From contig NZ_CP036532.1 of assembly GCF_004331955.1 (NCBI RefSeq), positions 2,728,001 through 2,792,000 of the forward strand: 64,000 nucleotides of DNA, written 5' to 3'. Source of the stretch: Roseitalea porphyridii (GTDB taxonomy: Bacteria; Pseudomonadota; Alphaproteobacteria; Rhizobiales; Rhizobiaceae). Made by a program: the position numbers and the translations under genes. Within the stretch, counting starts at the first letter, position 1. Every line of letters begins with the position of its first letter. The notes below the pieces were generated by a model. It was not told the origin of the DNA, did no database searches, and saw only the letters and a program-made list of their open reading frames with translations. This document shows, piece by piece, positions 28,305 through 37,923 of this stretch.

Positions 28305-28329
28305 TGGGGTAACATGGGCTGGCATGGGC
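28305..28329 (+). promoter_or_regulatory. MraZ-type operator: three TGGGN repeats with exact 5-base spacers
   Basis: The plus strand reads TGGGG-TAACA-TGGGC-TGGCA-TGGGC, that is TGGGN-N5-TGGGN-N5-TGGGN, the arrangement reported for MraZ binding. It is on the strand opposite to mraZ and about 230 bases upstream of the mraZ start, so the leader may be long. The rest of the 28,076-28,470 gap shows no gene; AT-rich TTAACCTTAACG at about 28,410 may belong to a promoter. Confidence 0.65.
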
Positions 28330-28470
28330 GTCAACGGGATTGCGGTGCCCGAGCCGGGTCTCGGCGTGGGAGGTCCGCCCGCGCGGGCGCAACCGAACCG
28401 TTTATCGGCGGTTAACCTTAACGATTGGTTGCGGCAGACCGGGCAGCCACGTGCGTTGAAAGGAGAAATT

Positions 28471-28852
28471 GCCAGTCGGCCTGTAAGCCGGGTTCTGTGA
28501 GCCGCTTTCGCGGCCCGGCAGCCATTCATCTGGGACGCCCGTCGCCGGACGCCTCATGCAACCCACCCGGACGGCTGGTGCGGAGACACCGGGCTTGCGC
28601 CCGCGCCGTCCCTATTCGGTCTTGCTCCCGGTGGGGTTTACCGTGCCATGGTCCGTTACCGGCCATGCGGTGGGCTCTTACCCCACCCTTTCACCCTTAC
28701 CCGCGCTGGCGCGCGGGCGGTTTGCTTTCTGTGGCACTGTCCCTGGGGTCGCCCCCGCCGGACGTTATCCGGCACCGTTCTCCATGGAGCCCGGACTTTC
28801 CTCGACGTCCGCCTTTCGGCATGAGGACGCCGCGGCCGCCCGGCCGACTGGC
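28471..28852 (-). ncRNA. rnpB: RNase P RNA (type A)
   Basis: Catalytic RNA of RNase P, which trims tRNA 5' ends. Read on the minus strand it contains GAGGAAAGTCCGGGCTCC near the 5' end (conserved region I), AGGGTGAAA, GGGGTAAGAGCCCACCGC and, near the 3' end, ACAGAACCCGGCTTAC. The ends pair perfectly as helix P1 (GCCAGTCGGCC with GGCCGACTGGC), which fixes the limits to within a few bases. It lies upstream of the mraZ operon on the same strand. Open frames crossing it are not genes. Confidence 0.95.
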
Positions 28853-28900
28853 AATGGTTTCATGTAGTTGAAAGGCACGCCTTTCGCAAACCGCAGCCGG

Positions 28901-30049
28901 TCACAGCGCGCTGACCATCGTGTAGCGCCCGCCACGGTCCGAAAGCCGGTTCAGCGCCAGCGCCGCCTCGGTGACATGCAGCGCTTCGGCGGCGAGCCGT
29001 TCGCGGCCCTTGCCCCGACCGGCAAGACAGTCTGCCATCGCCGCAAGCCCGGCACAGAAATCGATCTGCGAGGGATAGGCCGGCAGGTGCGTGCGCGCCG
29101 GCCTATCGGCATAGCGGAGCTTGCGGCCGGCCGGCAGGCGCAGCGGCAGCGCCCGGCCGAGCCGCGCCTCGACCCGCCGCGCGATGCGATGGCCGAGCGC
29201 CGGCGTCTCGCCGGCCGCCTCCAGATGCACCGCCGACCGGTTGTCCCACAGATCGGCGACGGTCAGCGTGCCGGTTTCGCCCATGATCGTCATCGCCCGG
29301 TCGCGCGGCGCGCAGAGCCCCGTCGTCAGCCGCGCCATCACGCCGTGATCGAAGGTGAGCAGCGCGCAGGAGAAGTCCGGCGCCATCCCGCCGGCGGGGA
29401 TCTGAGCGCCCTTGTCGACGAAGAACGTGCCCGACTGGCCGGTGATCGTCCGGATCGGTCCGAACAGGCCGATCAGCCATGTCAGCGCGTAGCCGGCATG
29501 TTCGAGCGTGCAGCCGATGCGGAATTCGTGCGCGCCCGGCCACGGCGCCCCGGAGACCGAGCGCCACTGCCGCCAGTTCTGCCGGAACACCGGCCCGTCT
29601 TCCATCTCGGCATAGACGAGCTTCGGCGCGCCGATCGCGCCGCGTTCGAGCGCCGCCCTTGCCAGCGCAAAGGCGTCCGAACAGGCGTTGGCCGGCGCCC
29701 CGGCGAGCACCAGCCCGGCCTCGTCCGCCGTCCGAGCGAGCGTTTGCGCATCCTCGAACCGCATCGCCAGCGGCTTTTCGCAATAGACGTGCTTGCCGGC
29801 GGCAAGCGCCGCCATGGCGATCTCGAAATGGCTTTCGGGATCGGTCAGAACGGCCACCGCCTCGACGGTCTCGTCGGCGAGCAGCGCGTCCTGCGCGGCA
29901 TAGGCGGTCGCGCCCCAATGGGCGCGGAACTGGCCGAGCCGCGCCTGATCGACGTCCCACACCCCCGCCAGCTCGAGGCCGGGATGGTTGGCAAGCGTGG
30001 TCATGTAGTAGTCGGCGACGAACCCCGTGCCGATGATCGCAAAGCGCAT
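28901..30049 (-). CDS. Gfo/Idh/MocA family NAD(P)-dependent oxidoreductase
   Basis: Protein of 382 aa. The N-terminal Rossmann motif is FAIIGTGFVADYYMTTLANH and the family signature HVYCEKPLAM is near residue 95, followed by the alpha/beta substrate domain (ETGTLTVADLWDN). Members oxidise or reduce sugars, inositols and related polyols. The neighbours give no substrate clue. It ends 48 bases before the RNase P gene, on the same strand. Confidence 0.82.
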   Translation of the reverse strand: MRFAIIGTGFVADYYMTTLANHPGLELAGVWDVDQARLGQFRAHWGATAYAAQDALLADETVEAVAVLTDPESHFEIAMAALAAGKHVYCEKPLAMRFEDAQTLARTADEAGLVLAGAPANACSDAFALARAALERGAIGAPKLVYAEMEDGPVFRQNWRQWRSVSGAPWPGAHEFRIGCTLEHAGYALTWLIGLFGPIRTITGQSGTFFVDKGAQIPAGGMAPDFSCALLTFDHGVMARLTTGLCAPRDRAMTIMGETGTLTVADLWDNRSAVHLEAAGETPALGHRIARRVEARLGRALPLRLPAGRKLRYADRPARTHLPAYPSQIDFCAGLAAMADCLAGRGKGRERLAAEALHVTEAALALNRLSDRGGRYTMVSAL

Positions 30050-30082
30050 GTGCCCGTCCCGGTTGCGCGGCGTTCACTTCAC

Positions 30083-30171
30083 CCTGAGCCTGTCGAAGGG
30101 CGAAGGGAACCCGCAAGCCCGCTCCTTCGCCAAGCCCTCATCCTGAGCCTGTCGAAGGACAGGGCTTGCGG
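30083..30171. repeat. Intergenic repeat pair CCTGAGCCTGTCGAAGG with flanking inverted arms
   Basis: The 17-base word CCTGAGCCTGTCGAAGG occurs at 30083-30099 and again at 30142-30158, in the same orientation. CCGCAAGCCC (30111-30120) and GGGCTTGCGG (30162-30171) form a perfect inverted pair around the second copy. This word is a widespread palindromic intergenic element in alphaproteobacteria. It fills the gap between the oxidoreductase and yacG. Confidence 0.7.
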
Positions 30172-30280
30172 TCGATCGGGCCGTCGTTCCCGATCCGTCC
30201 GGAAGCGTGAACTTCGACCGCCCCGGCGTGAAGCACCGCAACGACATCTGCACTGTAGGCAAACCCGACGAAGAAACCGT

Positions 30281-30493
30281 TTACGCTTCGCCGCTGCCGC
30301 TCTCGCGGGGCGGCACCAACGCGTCGTCCTCGTCCTCGTCGTCGCGGGCGGGGATGACATAGGCGCCCGACAGCCAGCGGTTCAGATCGATGTTCTTGCA
30401 GCGCGTCGAGCAGAACGGATAGGTCTCGCGCGCCGAAGGCCCGCCGCATTCGGGGCATTTTCGCTTCGGCCTGAGCGGTTCGACGCGCGCCAT
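30281..30493 (-). CDS. yacG: DNA gyrase inhibitor YacG, zinc-binding
   Basis: Small protein of 70 aa with the four-Cys zinc site CPECGGPS...[20 protein letters not shown]. YacG binds and inhibits DNA gyrase in E. coli (family knowledge). The tail is acidic (RDDEDEDDA). Start and maf stop overlap by one base (TGATG), as in other rhizobia where yacG follows maf. Confidence 0.92.
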   Translation of the reverse strand: MARVEPLRPKRKCPECGGPSARETYPFCSTRCKNIDLNRWLSGAYVIPARDDEDEDDALVPPRESGSGEA

Positions 30494-31152
30494 CACACGC
30501 CCCCCTGCGCCCAGGCGAAATGCACCGAAAAGCCCTCGCCGGTCAGAAGCGCCACGGTCTCGGCGAGCGGCAGGCCGACGACATTGGTGTAGGAGCCGAC
30601 GAGCTTGACGACGAACGTGCCGGCCAGCCCCTGAATGGCATAGCCGCCGGCCTTGCCGTGCCATTCGCCCGAGGCCAGATAGGCCTCCATCTCCTCGCGC
30701 GTGAGCCGCTTGAAGCGCACCCGGGTCTCGACCACGCGCTGGCGCAGCCGGCCCTTGGGCGTGACCAGCGCAAGCCCGGTATAGACCCGGTGTGCGCGCC
30801 CCGACAGCATGCGAAGACACTGCGAAGCCTCGTCGAGCAGCTCGGCCTTGGGCATGACGTTGGAGCCGACCGCGACGACCGTGTCGGCGGCCAGGACGAA
30901 CGGTGCGGGCCCGCGCTCGTCCTCGGCCTGCCCCTTGCGCTCGCCGTCGATGATCTGGCGCGCCCGCTCGGCCTTTTCGCCCGACAGCCGCCGGGCGAGC
31001 GAACGCGGATGCTCGGCCTTGTAGGGCGTCTCGTCGATATGGGTGGGCAGCAGGCGCGCCGGCTCGATGCCGGCCTGGGCGAGCAGCTCGACCCGCCGCG
31101 GCGACGCCGAGGCGAGAACGAGCGGCGCTTCGCTGTGTGCCTGGGCGCTCAA
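30493..31152 (-). CDS. maf: Maf-like nucleotide pyrophosphatase
   Basis: Protein of 219 aa that hydrolyses non-standard or m7-type nucleoside triphosphates. Motifs are [43 protein letters not shown] (catalytic Asp), [15 protein letters not shown] and [14 protein letters not shown]. It lies between infA and yacG on the same strand. The 128 bases between infA and maf show no gene. Confidence 0.93.
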   Translation of the reverse strand: MSAQAHSEAPLVLASASPRRVELLAQAGIEPARLLPTHIDETPYKAEHPRSLARRLSGEKAERARQIIDGERKGQAEDERGPAPFVLAADTVVAVGSNVMPKAELLDEASQCLRMLSGRAHRVYTGLALVTPKGRLRQRVVETRVRFKRLTREEMEAYLASGEWHGKAGGYAIQGLAGTFVVKLVGSYTNVVGLPLAETVALLTGEGFSVHFAWAQGGV

Positions 31153-31280
31153 CGGCGTCTCCGTCCCGCCACGGCCGCAGGCTCGACGCGCTGCACCGGC
31201 GTTCGCCGCGAAGACGGTTCGGCACGGGCTTTCGGCCGAAGGCGCTCAGGGGTCTGCGGCTCGCTCATTGCGCGTTCGCG

Positions 31281-31499
31281 TTACTTGAAGCGATAGGTGA
31301 TGCGGCCCTTGGTCAGGTCATAGGGCGTCATCTCGACCAGCACCTTGTCGCCGGTCAGCACGCGGATACGGTTCTTGCGCATCTTGCCGGCGGTGTGGGC
31401 GATGATCTCGTGGTCGTTTTCCAGCTTGACGCGGAAGGTGGCGTTGGGGAGCAGTTCCGTGACAACGCCGGGGAATTCAAGCAGTTCTTCTTTCGCCAT
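31281..31499 (-). CDS. infA: Translation initiation factor IF-1
   Basis: S1/OB-fold protein of exactly 72 aa, beginning [20 protein letters not shown] and containing [20 protein letters not shown] and [19 protein letters not shown]. It binds the ribosomal A site with IF-2 and IF-3 at initiation. The start at 31499 gives the canonical length and sequence; an upstream in-frame ATG adds 24 spurious residues. Confidence 0.97.
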   Translation of the reverse strand: MAKEELLEFPGVVTELLPNATFRVKLENDHEIIAHTAGKMRKNRIRVLTGDKVLVEMTPYDLTKGRITYRFK

Positions 31500-31789
31500 G
31501 CGAACCTGTGTGATCCTTGTGATCGGCGGTGAGCGCGCGGACCCGCGCGCCGCCTCGAAAATATCGTTCATGCGGGAAAGCCCGGCCGACGGCCAGGCGC
31601 GCCGCCCGGAATGGGCCGCTGTCTAGCGCATAGATGGGGATTTGAACAGCCGGTTTGCAGGGGGTGGGGGTCATGCGCTTCCCAAGTGGATCACGGCGGT
31701 CAGCTCTTGGCCGCCATATGAGTTCTCGGGACAGGAAGCTGGATACGGCCGCGCTCCGCACCATGCGGTCAGAAAAGGTGGCTATGCTC

Positions 31790-32560
31790 TCAAAGCTGCT
31801 TGTTCAGGTGCCACACTTGCTCGACCGGATAGCTCTTGGCCCAATCTGCCCCGATTGCCGCGCGTGTTCCCGATGCCCATTCAGGTGCGAAAAGCTCCTG
31901 ATACTTCATCACGGTGAACCCGATCTGCGAGAACAGCGCCATCCATGACGAGACGGTCAGGTTGAAGCAGATGCCGCTTGGCTCGTACGCGACCTCCGTC
32001 CAGTCAGCGCCCCACATCCCTCGATAGGGGCGGTGCAGCGCCCAGTCGCAGGACGAACCGTCAAGAGGCGAGCAGATCAGCGACAGCGGGTGGTTGCCGA
32101 GGAAAACCAGCCGTCCGCCGGGGCGCAGCAAGCGCCATGCCTCCCGCAGCCATTTCTCCGGTGGACACCAGATCGAAGCGCCATATTCCGAGATGGCGAA
32201 GTCAAACGCAGTATCAGGCAGGCCCGTCGCCTCGGCATTTGCCTCGATGAACGTTTTTTCTGCGCCATGCTCCGTGGCAAGGCGACGTGCGGTGGCCAAC
32301 TGTTCTGCAGAGATGTCGATTGCCGTGACCCTTGCGCCGCGTCGCGCCATCCAGCCCGAGACATAGGCCGTGCCGCACCCAAGCTCGATTGCTTCCATAC
32401 CCGTCATGTCCGATGGAAGCAGGTCCAGGCCCTTGTCCGGATTTCCCCAGTTGCCCCATTCGGGCGTCTCGAGGCTCCATAGACGTTTGCCGATCGCAAC
32501 CCAGTTGACCGCGTCGGCGTTCCAGAGATCCCTGTTGATCGATAGGTGGTCGCTTGTCAT
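31790..32560 (-). CDS. Class I SAM-dependent methyltransferase
   Basis: Protein of 256 aa. The SAM-binding loop is AIELGCGTAYVSGWMARRGA (about 57-76), followed by VTAIDISAEQLATARRLA and LREAWRLLRPGGRLVFLGNH, typical of methyltransferase domain 11 members. The substrate is unknown. Position is notable: in related genomes a low-molecular-weight phosphatase gene commonly stands between UPF0262 and infA, and here this gene occupies that place. Its codon choice looks less GC-biased than that of its neighbours, so it may be a replacement (inference). Confidence 0.82.
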   Translation of the reverse strand: MTSDHLSINRDLWNADAVNWVAIGKRLWSLETPEWGNWGNPDKGLDLLPSDMTGMEAIELGCGTAYVSGWMARRGARVTAIDISAEQLATARRLATEHGAEKTFIEANAEATGLPDTAFDFAISEYGASIWCPPEKWLREAWRLLRPGGRLVFLGNHPLSLICSPLDGSSCDWALHRPYRGMWGADWTEVAYEPSGICFNLTVSSWMALFSQIGFTVMKYQELFAPEWASGTRAAIGADWAKSYPVEQVWHLNKQL

Positions 32561-32706
32561 TGCCCCGCACCCGATGGCGTGCGCTCTGCCTCAGATACAC
32601 CGCGCCACAAGCAAGGCAGGCGATCTCCTGAAAACGGTCCGGTCAGGTTTCCCTACTCTGTTCGTACTTCGACCGGACCGGTCGATGGCGAACCCGGCAC
32701 GCCTCC

Positions 32707-33198
32707 TCACCCCTTCCAGTGCAACACGCACACCAGGGTGAACAGCCGCCGCGCCGTGTCGAAGTCGATGGCGATCTTGCCGTCGAGCCTTTCCTTCAGC
32801 GTTTCCGAGCCGTCATTGTGGACGCCGCGCCGGGCCATGTCGATCGTCTCGATCTGGCTGGTGGTCGCGCTCTTGATCGCCTCGTAATAGCTCTCGCAGA
32901 TCATGTAATAGTCCTTGACGATCTTGCGGAACGGGCCGAGCGACAGGATGTGGGTGGCGACCTGCTCGCCCGCCTCGCGCCGGACCACGAACACCAGCTT
33001 GCCCTCCTGCACCGACAGGTTCAGCACATAGGGCCCCTCACCGGTGTCGCCGACCGGCTTGAACCGGTTCTCCTCGATCAGGTCGAAGATGGCGACCGCC
33101 CGCTCGTGCTCGACGTCCGGCGTCGACCGGCCGATCGAGGCGTCGAGCGTCAGGTCGACCAGCCGGTCGTTCGGGCCGAATTCGCTCTCATCGGCCAT
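32707..33198 (-). CDS. UPF0262 family protein
   Basis: Protein of 163 aa starting [20 protein letters not shown]; the central [20 protein letters not shown] and the end [20 protein letters not shown] are the conserved blocks of this alphaproteobacterial family of unknown function. The start overlaps the 3' end of hisD by 11 bases; a GTG three codons upstream is an alternative. The family is regularly found just after hisD. Confidence 0.88.
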   Translation of the reverse strand: MADESEFGPNDRLVDLTLDASIGRSTPDVEHERAVAIFDLIEENRFKPVGDTGEGPYVLNLSVQEGKLVFVVRREAGEQVATHILSLGPFRKIVKDYYMICESYYEAIKSATTSQIETIDMARRGVHNDGSETLKERLDGKIAIDFDTARRLFTLVCVLHWKG

Positions 33199-34504
33199 CG
33201 GGCCCACCCTGGTTCATGCGGATGGAGACAGAGCGGGCGTGCGCGCCCAGCCCCTCGGCCTCGGCCAGCGCGATCGCCGCCGGACCGAGGGCGCGCAACT
33301 GCTCGGGTCCCAGCTTGAGGATCGAGGTGCGCTTGACGAAATCCATGACCGACAGACCGGACGAAAAGCGCGCCGAACGCGCCGTCGGCAGCACATGGTT
33401 GGAGCCGCCCACATAATCGCCGATCACTTCCGGGGTATGGCGGCCGATGAAGATCGCCCCGGCGTTGGAGACGCGCCGCGCCAGCGCGTCGGCCTCGTCG
33501 CAGGCCAGTTCCAGGTGCTCGGCGGCGATCCGGTCGATCAGCGCCACGGTGGCGTCCGAATGGATGTCGCCCACGGTGACGATGCCGCCGAAATCGCGCC
33601 AGCTCGCCGCCGCCGTGTCGGCGCGCGGCAGCGTCTTCAGCTGGCGTTCGACCGCGCCGGCCACCGCTTCGCCAAGGCTCTCGTCGTCGGTGATCAGGAT
33701 CGACTGGGCCGCCTCGTCATGCTCGGCCTGGGCCAGAAGATCGGCGGCGATCCAGTCGGGATCGTTGGCGCCGTCGGCCACCACCAGCACCTCGGACGGC
33801 CCGGCGATCATGTCGATGCCGACCGTGCCGAACACACGCCGCTTGGCGGCGGCCACATAGGCATTGCCCGGCCCGACGATCTTGGCGACGGGCTGGATCG
33901 TCTCGGTGCCGTAGGCGAGCGCGGCCACCGCCTGCGCCCCGCCGATCCGGTAGATCTCGGTGACGCCGGCCAGATCGGCCGCGGCCAGAACCAGCGGGTT
34001 GAGCACGCCGCCGGGCGCCGGCACGACCATGACGATCCGGGCAACGCCGGCGACCACCGCCGGCACCGCGTTCATCAGCACCGAGGACGGATAGGCCGCC
34101 GTGCCGCCGGGCACGTACAGGCCGACCGATTCGACCGCCGTCCAGCGGCTGCCGAGCGTCACGCCGAGCGCATCGGTGTAGGCGTCGTCGGCCGGGAGCT
34201 GGCGTTCGTGATGGGCGCGGATACGGTCCCGCGCCAGCTCCAGCGCTGCGCGCGTCCCGGCATCGATGCGGTCCGTCGCGGCCGCGACCTCGCCCGCGCC
34301 GACGCGCATCGGCGTGTCGGCGAAATCGAGCCGGTCGAAGCTGGCCGTCAGCCGCGCCAGCGCCTCGTCGCCATTCTGGCGCACATCGTCGATGATCGCG
34401 CGCACGGTCGCGTCGACATCCTCGGAGACCTCGCGCTTGAGCCCCAGAAAGGCGGAAAAGCGGGTCTCGAAATCGGCGGCGGTGGTGCTCAGCAGATGCG
34501 GCAC
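33188..34504 (-). CDS. hisD: Histidinol dehydrogenase
   Basis: Zinc enzyme of 438 aa that carries out the last two steps of histidine synthesis (L-histidinol to L-histidine with NAD). Blocks seen are [91 protein letters not shown] and the His-containing C-terminus. It is isolated from other his genes, as is usual in rhizobia. Confidence 0.96.
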   Translation of the reverse strand: MPHLLSTTAADFETRFSAFLGLKREVSEDVDATVRAIIDDVRQNGDEALARLTASFDRLDFADTPMRVGAGEVAAATDRIDAGTRAALELARDRIRAHHERQLPADDAYTDALGVTLGSRWTAVESVGLYVPGGTAAYPSSVLMNAVPAVVAGVARIVMVVPAPGGVLNPLVLAAADLAGVTEIYRIGGAQAVAALAYGTETIQPVAKIVGPGNAYVAAAKRRVFGTVGIDMIAGPSEVLVVADGANDPDWIAADLLAQAEHDEAAQSILITDDESLGEAVAGAVERQLKTLPRADTAAASWRDFGGIVTVGDIHSDATVALIDRIAAEHLELACDEADALARRVSNAGAIFIGRHTPEVIGDYVGGSNHVLPTARSARFSSGLSVMDFVKRTSILKLGPEQLRALGPAAIALAEAEGLGAHARSVSIRMNQGGPDGR

Positions 34505-34525
34505 GGCTGGTGTCCTTCCACGCGC

Positions 34526-34966
34526 TCAGCCGGCCGGATGGCGCGGCTTGAAGCTGGTCTCCCAGGCCGAACCCAGATCGGCCATCTGCGCCTCGATCAC
34601 CTCGACGTCGAGCCGCACCGCAGCCTCGTCGGCGAACACCAGTTCGACCGTGCCGGCGGGCGCTTCGCCGCCGGGCAGGAACCGGATGGCGAGCAGCGAC
34701 AGCACCTGGTCGTCGTCGCCGCGCCTGATGCCGATCGTCTTCACGCCGGTGACGCGGGCGAACGACAGTGCCGCCTGCCGGCGCTCGTGGCCGCGGGCGC
34801 GGCCGCCGGTCTCCGCATCCCAGGCGAACCGGTTGGCGACCAGTGAGAACCGGTTGGCGGAGGGGCGATAGTCGAACGTCGACGGCTTGGTGATGGCGTC
34901 CTGCATCTGCGCGGATATGACCGTCAGATCGGATTCGTCCAGCGCCATCAGTTTCAAGCCGTCCAT
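34526..34966 (-). CDS. DUF2948 family protein
   Basis: Protein of 146 aa: MDGLKLMALDESDLTVISAQ at the start, then MQDAITKPSTFDYRPSANRF and FALVANRFAWD-type sequence, ending LGSAWETSFKPRHPAG. This matches the alphaproteobacterial DUF2948 family, regularly found between murA and hisD. The function is unknown; no membrane segment. The start at 34966 was chosen because the conserved MDGLKLMALDE begins there. Confidence 0.85.
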   Translation of the reverse strand: MDGLKLMALDESDLTVISAQMQDAITKPSTFDYRPSANRFSLVANRFAWDAETGGRARGHERRQAALSFARVTGVKTIGIRRGDDDQVLSLLAIRFLPGGEAPAGTVELVFADEAAVRLDVEVIEAQMADLGSAWETSFKPRHPAG

Positions 34967-35062
34967 CGGTCCGCCACTCGCATGCAGGGATCGGGGTTCG
35001 GCCGAACTGCTACGCGTTTCGCCGGTGCGGTGCAACAGCACCGATCGGCGCAGCCGCGGCCC

Positions 35063-36352
35063 TCAGGCGGAGACGCGCGCGATCTCGGCACCGCAGGCGC
35101 CGAGCTTCTCCTCGAGCCGCTCGAAACCCCGGTCGAGATGGTAGACACGGTTGACCTGCGTCTCGCCCTCGGCGGCAAGTCCGGCGATCACCAGCGAGAC
35201 CGAGGCGCGCAGGTCCGTCGCCATCACCGGCGCGCCCTTGAGCACCGGAACGCCGGTGACCGTTGCGGTCTGCCCGTTCAGCGCGATGTCCGCGCCCAGC
35301 CGCGCCAGCTCCTGCACGTGCATGAAGCGGTTCTCGAAGATCGTCTCGGTGATCCGGGAGGTGCCGCTGGCTTTCGTCATCAGCCCCATGAACTGCGCCT
35401 GCAGATCGGTCGGAAAACCCGGGAAGGGCCGGGTCGTGACGTCGGCGGCGACAAGGCCGTTGCCGTTGCGGTAGACGCGCACGCCGCCCTCCTCGGGCGT
35501 GATGTCGATGCCCGCCTCGCCCAGCACGTCGATCGCCGCCTGCCAGGTCTCGGTCTCGGCGCCCTTGAGCAGCACGTCGCCACCCGTCATGCCGACGGCC
35601 ATCGCATAGGTGCCGGTCTCGATCCGGTCCGGAATGACCCGGTGGCGCGCGCCCGACAGCGCGGCGACGCCCTCGATGTGGATCGTGTCGGTGCCGGCAC
35701 CCTCGATCTTGGCGCCCATCGCGTTCAGGCATTCGGCCAGACACCGCACTTCGGGCTCGCGCGCCGCGTTCTCGAGCACCGTTTCGCCGCGCGCCAGCGA
35801 GGCGGCCATCAGCGCCACATGGGTCGCGCCCACCGAGACCTTCGGGAACGCGTAGCGGGCGCCGACCAGCCCGTTGCCGGCGGTCGCGTGCACATAGCCC
35901 TTCTCGATCTCGATCTGCGCGCCCAGCGCAGACAGCACCTCGATGAAAAGGTCGACCGGCCGCGTGCCGATCGCGCAGCCGCCCGGCAGCGACACGCGCG
36001 CCTCGCCCATCCGCGCCAGCAGCGGGCCGATCACCCAGAAGCTGGCCCGCATCTTCGAGACGAGTTCGTACGGCGCGGTGACGTCGACGATGTCGCGGGC
36101 GGTGAAATCGATGGTGCGCGCGAAGTTCTGGCCGTCGGCGCGCCGGCGCCCGCGCACCGCATAGTCGACGCCATGATTGGACAGGATGCGGATCAGCTGC
36201 TCGACATCGGCCAGGTGCGGCACGTTCTCGAGCGTCAGAGTGTCGTCGGTCAGCAGCGAGGCGATCATCAGCGGCAGCGCCGCGTTCTTGGCCCCGGAGA
36301 TCGGGATCACCCCGTTCAGCCTGTGGCCGCCGACGATGCGAATGCTGTCCAT
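35063..36352 (-). CDS. murA: UDP-GlcNAc 1-carboxyvinyltransferase MurA
   Basis: Enzyme of 429 aa for the first committed step of peptidoglycan synthesis: it transfers enolpyruvate from PEP to UDP-GlcNAc and is the target of fosfomycin. Lys22 lies in [13 protein letters not shown] and the reactive Cys126 in [16 protein letters not shown]; the Cys (not Asp) predicts fosfomycin sensitivity. The start at 36352 gives the usual length. It is separate from the dcw cluster, heading murA-DUF2948-hisD-UPF0262. Confidence 0.96.
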   Translation of the reverse strand: MDSIRIVGGHRLNGVIPISGAKNAALPLMIASLLTDDTLTLENVPHLADVEQLIRILSNHGVDYAVRGRRRADGQNFARTIDFTARDIVDVTAPYELVSKMRASFWVIGPLLARMGEARVSLPGGCAIGTRPVDLFIEVLSALGAQIEIEKGYVHATAGNGLVGARYAFPKVSVGATHVALMAASLARGETVLENAAREPEVRCLAECLNAMGAKIEGAGTDTIHIEGVAALSGARHRVIPDRIETGTYAMAVGMTGGDVLLKGAETETWQAAIDVLGEAGIDITPEEGGVRVYRNGNGLVAADVTTRPFPGFPTDLQAQFMGLMTKASGTSRITETIFENRFMHVQELARLGADIALNGQTATVTGVPVLKGAPVMATDLRASVSLVIAGLAAEGETQVNRVYHLDRGFERLEEKLGACGAEIARVSA

Positions 36353-36657
36353 CAGGAAAGTGTCCCCTTGCTGCGTGCGCCCCTGCCCGCGTGGCCGGCG
36401 GGCCCGCGACATCGGCGCGCTCTAGACGATGATCGGGGCCGGTTCAAGGCAACCGCGCCGCTTCGGCCTCGTACCGAAGGGCACTTCGGCGGTCCCGCGG
36501 GCAGCCGGAACGCCGGCCTCGATCGCGAACCTCTGGTCTGCCAGACAGGCTTGAAGCGATGGTTAACGCCGGGTTGATCGCATGCCGGGCGTCTGCCGGA
36601 CACCGCGCCGCGCCGCCATACGACCACCCGGCAGGCGCCCGGCGCAAACCAACGGCG
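36353..36657. other. Intergenic stretch upstream of murA
   Basis: About 305 bases without a convincing gene. It must hold the murA promoter. TTAACCAT on the minus strand (36559-36566) resembles a half-site of the cell-cycle regulator CtrA, about 200 bases before murA. Evidence is the motif alone. Confidence 0.35.
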
Positions 36658-36852
36658 CTAGCGTGGTTCGTCCCGGCGGTTCGTCGCGCCGGCCGCATCG
36701 TCCTTGCCCGCCGCGTCGATCCCCTCGTCGCGCGCATCGGCCGCCCCGGCCTTGCGGGCGCGGGCCTGCGCCTTGCGCTTTTGCAGGTTGGCGCGCAGTT
36801 CGGCCGCCAGTCGCGCCTTGCGCGCCTTGTCGCTCTCCGTCTTGCCGCCCAT
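36658..36852 (-). CDS. Small basic Lys/Arg/Ala-rich protein next to murA
   Basis: Protein of 64 aa starting MGGKTESDKARKARLAAELR and continuing ANLQKRKAQARARKAG, then an acidic/Ala tail. Such short basic proteins (ELRANLQKRKAQARAR-type core) recur beside murA in rhizobial genomes; the function is unknown. The start is uncertain because the frame is open upstream (an ATG 18 codons earlier); the chosen Met begins the conserved-looking core. Confidence 0.6.
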   Translation of the reverse strand: MGGKTESDKARKARLAAELRANLQKRKAQARARKAGAADARDEGIDAAGKDDAAGATNRRDEPR

Positions 36853-37007
36853 CGCCGCGACCGCTCCCGTTTCCCGACGCTTCTTGCCGGCGCTTCGCGC
36901 TTGCATCGCCGTCACCGGCGACCGATATCGCCGGTGACGGCATTTGACGCCTTGATAAGCCAAAAAGGCTGTGGCACAAGCCGCCCGTCGCGCGCACCGC
37001 CGAAGAT

Positions 37008-37082
37008 GCTGCTATAGCTCAGGGGTAGAGCACTCCCTTGGTAAGGGAGAGGCCGTGAGTTCAAATCTCACTAGCAGCACCA
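37008..37082 (+). tRNA. tRNA-Thr (anticodon GGT)
   Basis: Complete cloverleaf: acceptor GCTGCTA/TAGCAGC, D arm GCTC/GAGC, anticodon stem CTCCC/GGGAG with loop TTGGTAA (anticodon GGT, Thr), T arm GTGAG/CTCAC with TTCAAAT loop. CCA is encoded at 37080-37082. It decodes ACC and ACU. Confidence 0.97.
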
Positions 37083-37246
37083 TCCTCCCCGCATGATCTC
37101 CTTCCTCGTCTGTCGCCTTGTAGCCGCCGCGAGCAAAGGCGCGTTTCGTTGACAATGCCGGGGCGTGCTGGTTGAAGTCTTCAGCCGCGTTCCGAAGGCC
37201 CGCACGCAAGGGCCGGGGGCACGCCGACATCAGCCGGGGGGCGCCG

Positions 37247-37900
37247 ATGATCCGCTTTGACCGCCTCGGGCGCGCCTTTGCGCTGGTCGCCGCGCTTGCG
37301 GCGCTGTGGTCCTGTTCGGCCGGCGGCTATGGCACATCGGCCATCTACAGCCCGCTCGTCGAGGACGACATCGTCGTCATCATGCCGCCCGACGCGCCCT
37401 CGATCTCGCAGCAGTTCCGCGACGTCGGCCGACGCGCCGGCCGTGGCAATCCGGCCTCCGATCACAACGGCATCGACATCGTCGCGCGGGTCGGCGCCCC
37501 GGTCATCGCCGCCGCGCCGGGTCTGGTCACCCAGTCGCTGATCGAGCCGATGTACGGCAACCGCGTGGTCATCGACCACGGCGTCGACGCCGGCGGTCGC
37601 CGCTCGCGCACCGTCTATATGCATCTGGACAGCCGCACCGTGCGCGAAGGCATGCAGGTCGCGCGCGGCCAGACGATCGGCACGATGGGCCGTACCGGCA
37701 TTCTCGCCGCGGCGATCTCGCATCTGCACTTCGAGGTGCATCGCGAGCGCGGGCGCAGCGGCCTTCAGGCGCGCGATCCGCACCGGTTTTGGGCGGACGG
37801 CGTCGGCCGCGTCACCTGCTTCGATCCGGACCGTCCGCTCGAGGACGGCACGTTCCGCATCACCTATCCGGTGCCCTGCCGCGACACCGCTGCAAGGTGA
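37247..37900 (+). CDS. M23 family peptidoglycan-peptidase-like lipoprotein
   Basis: Exported protein of 217 aa. The N-terminus FALVAALAALWSCSAGG is a lipoprotein signal with Cys23 as acylation site. The LytM/M23 domain keeps zinc ligands His73 and Asp77 in SDHNGIDIVA and HLH (159-161) in ISHLHFEVHRERG, so it looks catalytically intact. It may cut peptide crosslinks or regulate amidases. The start at 37247 is chosen because the signal peptide begins there. Confidence 0.85.
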   Translation: MIRFDRLGRAFALVAALAALWSCSAGGYGTSAIYSPLVEDDIVVIMPPDAPSISQQFRDVGRRAGRGNPASDHNGIDIVARVGAPVIAAAPGLVTQSLIEPMYGNRVVIDHGVDAGGRRSRTVYMHLDSRTVREGMQVARGQTIGTMGRTGILAAAISHLHFEVHRERGRSGLQARDPHRFWADGVGRVTCFDPDRPLEDGTFRITYPVPCRDTAAR

Positions 37901-37923
37901 CGGCTGGGCGTCCCGGCCCGCCC

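Noticed and set aside
28425-28871. Open frames of 100-150 codons across the RNase P RNA
   Set aside because: The region has the conserved RNase P blocks and a perfect P1 helix, so the frames are chance.
31500-31789. Possible small gene between infA and the methyltransferase
   Set aside because: Short frames on both strands lack start signals and protein-like composition; I see nothing in this gap.
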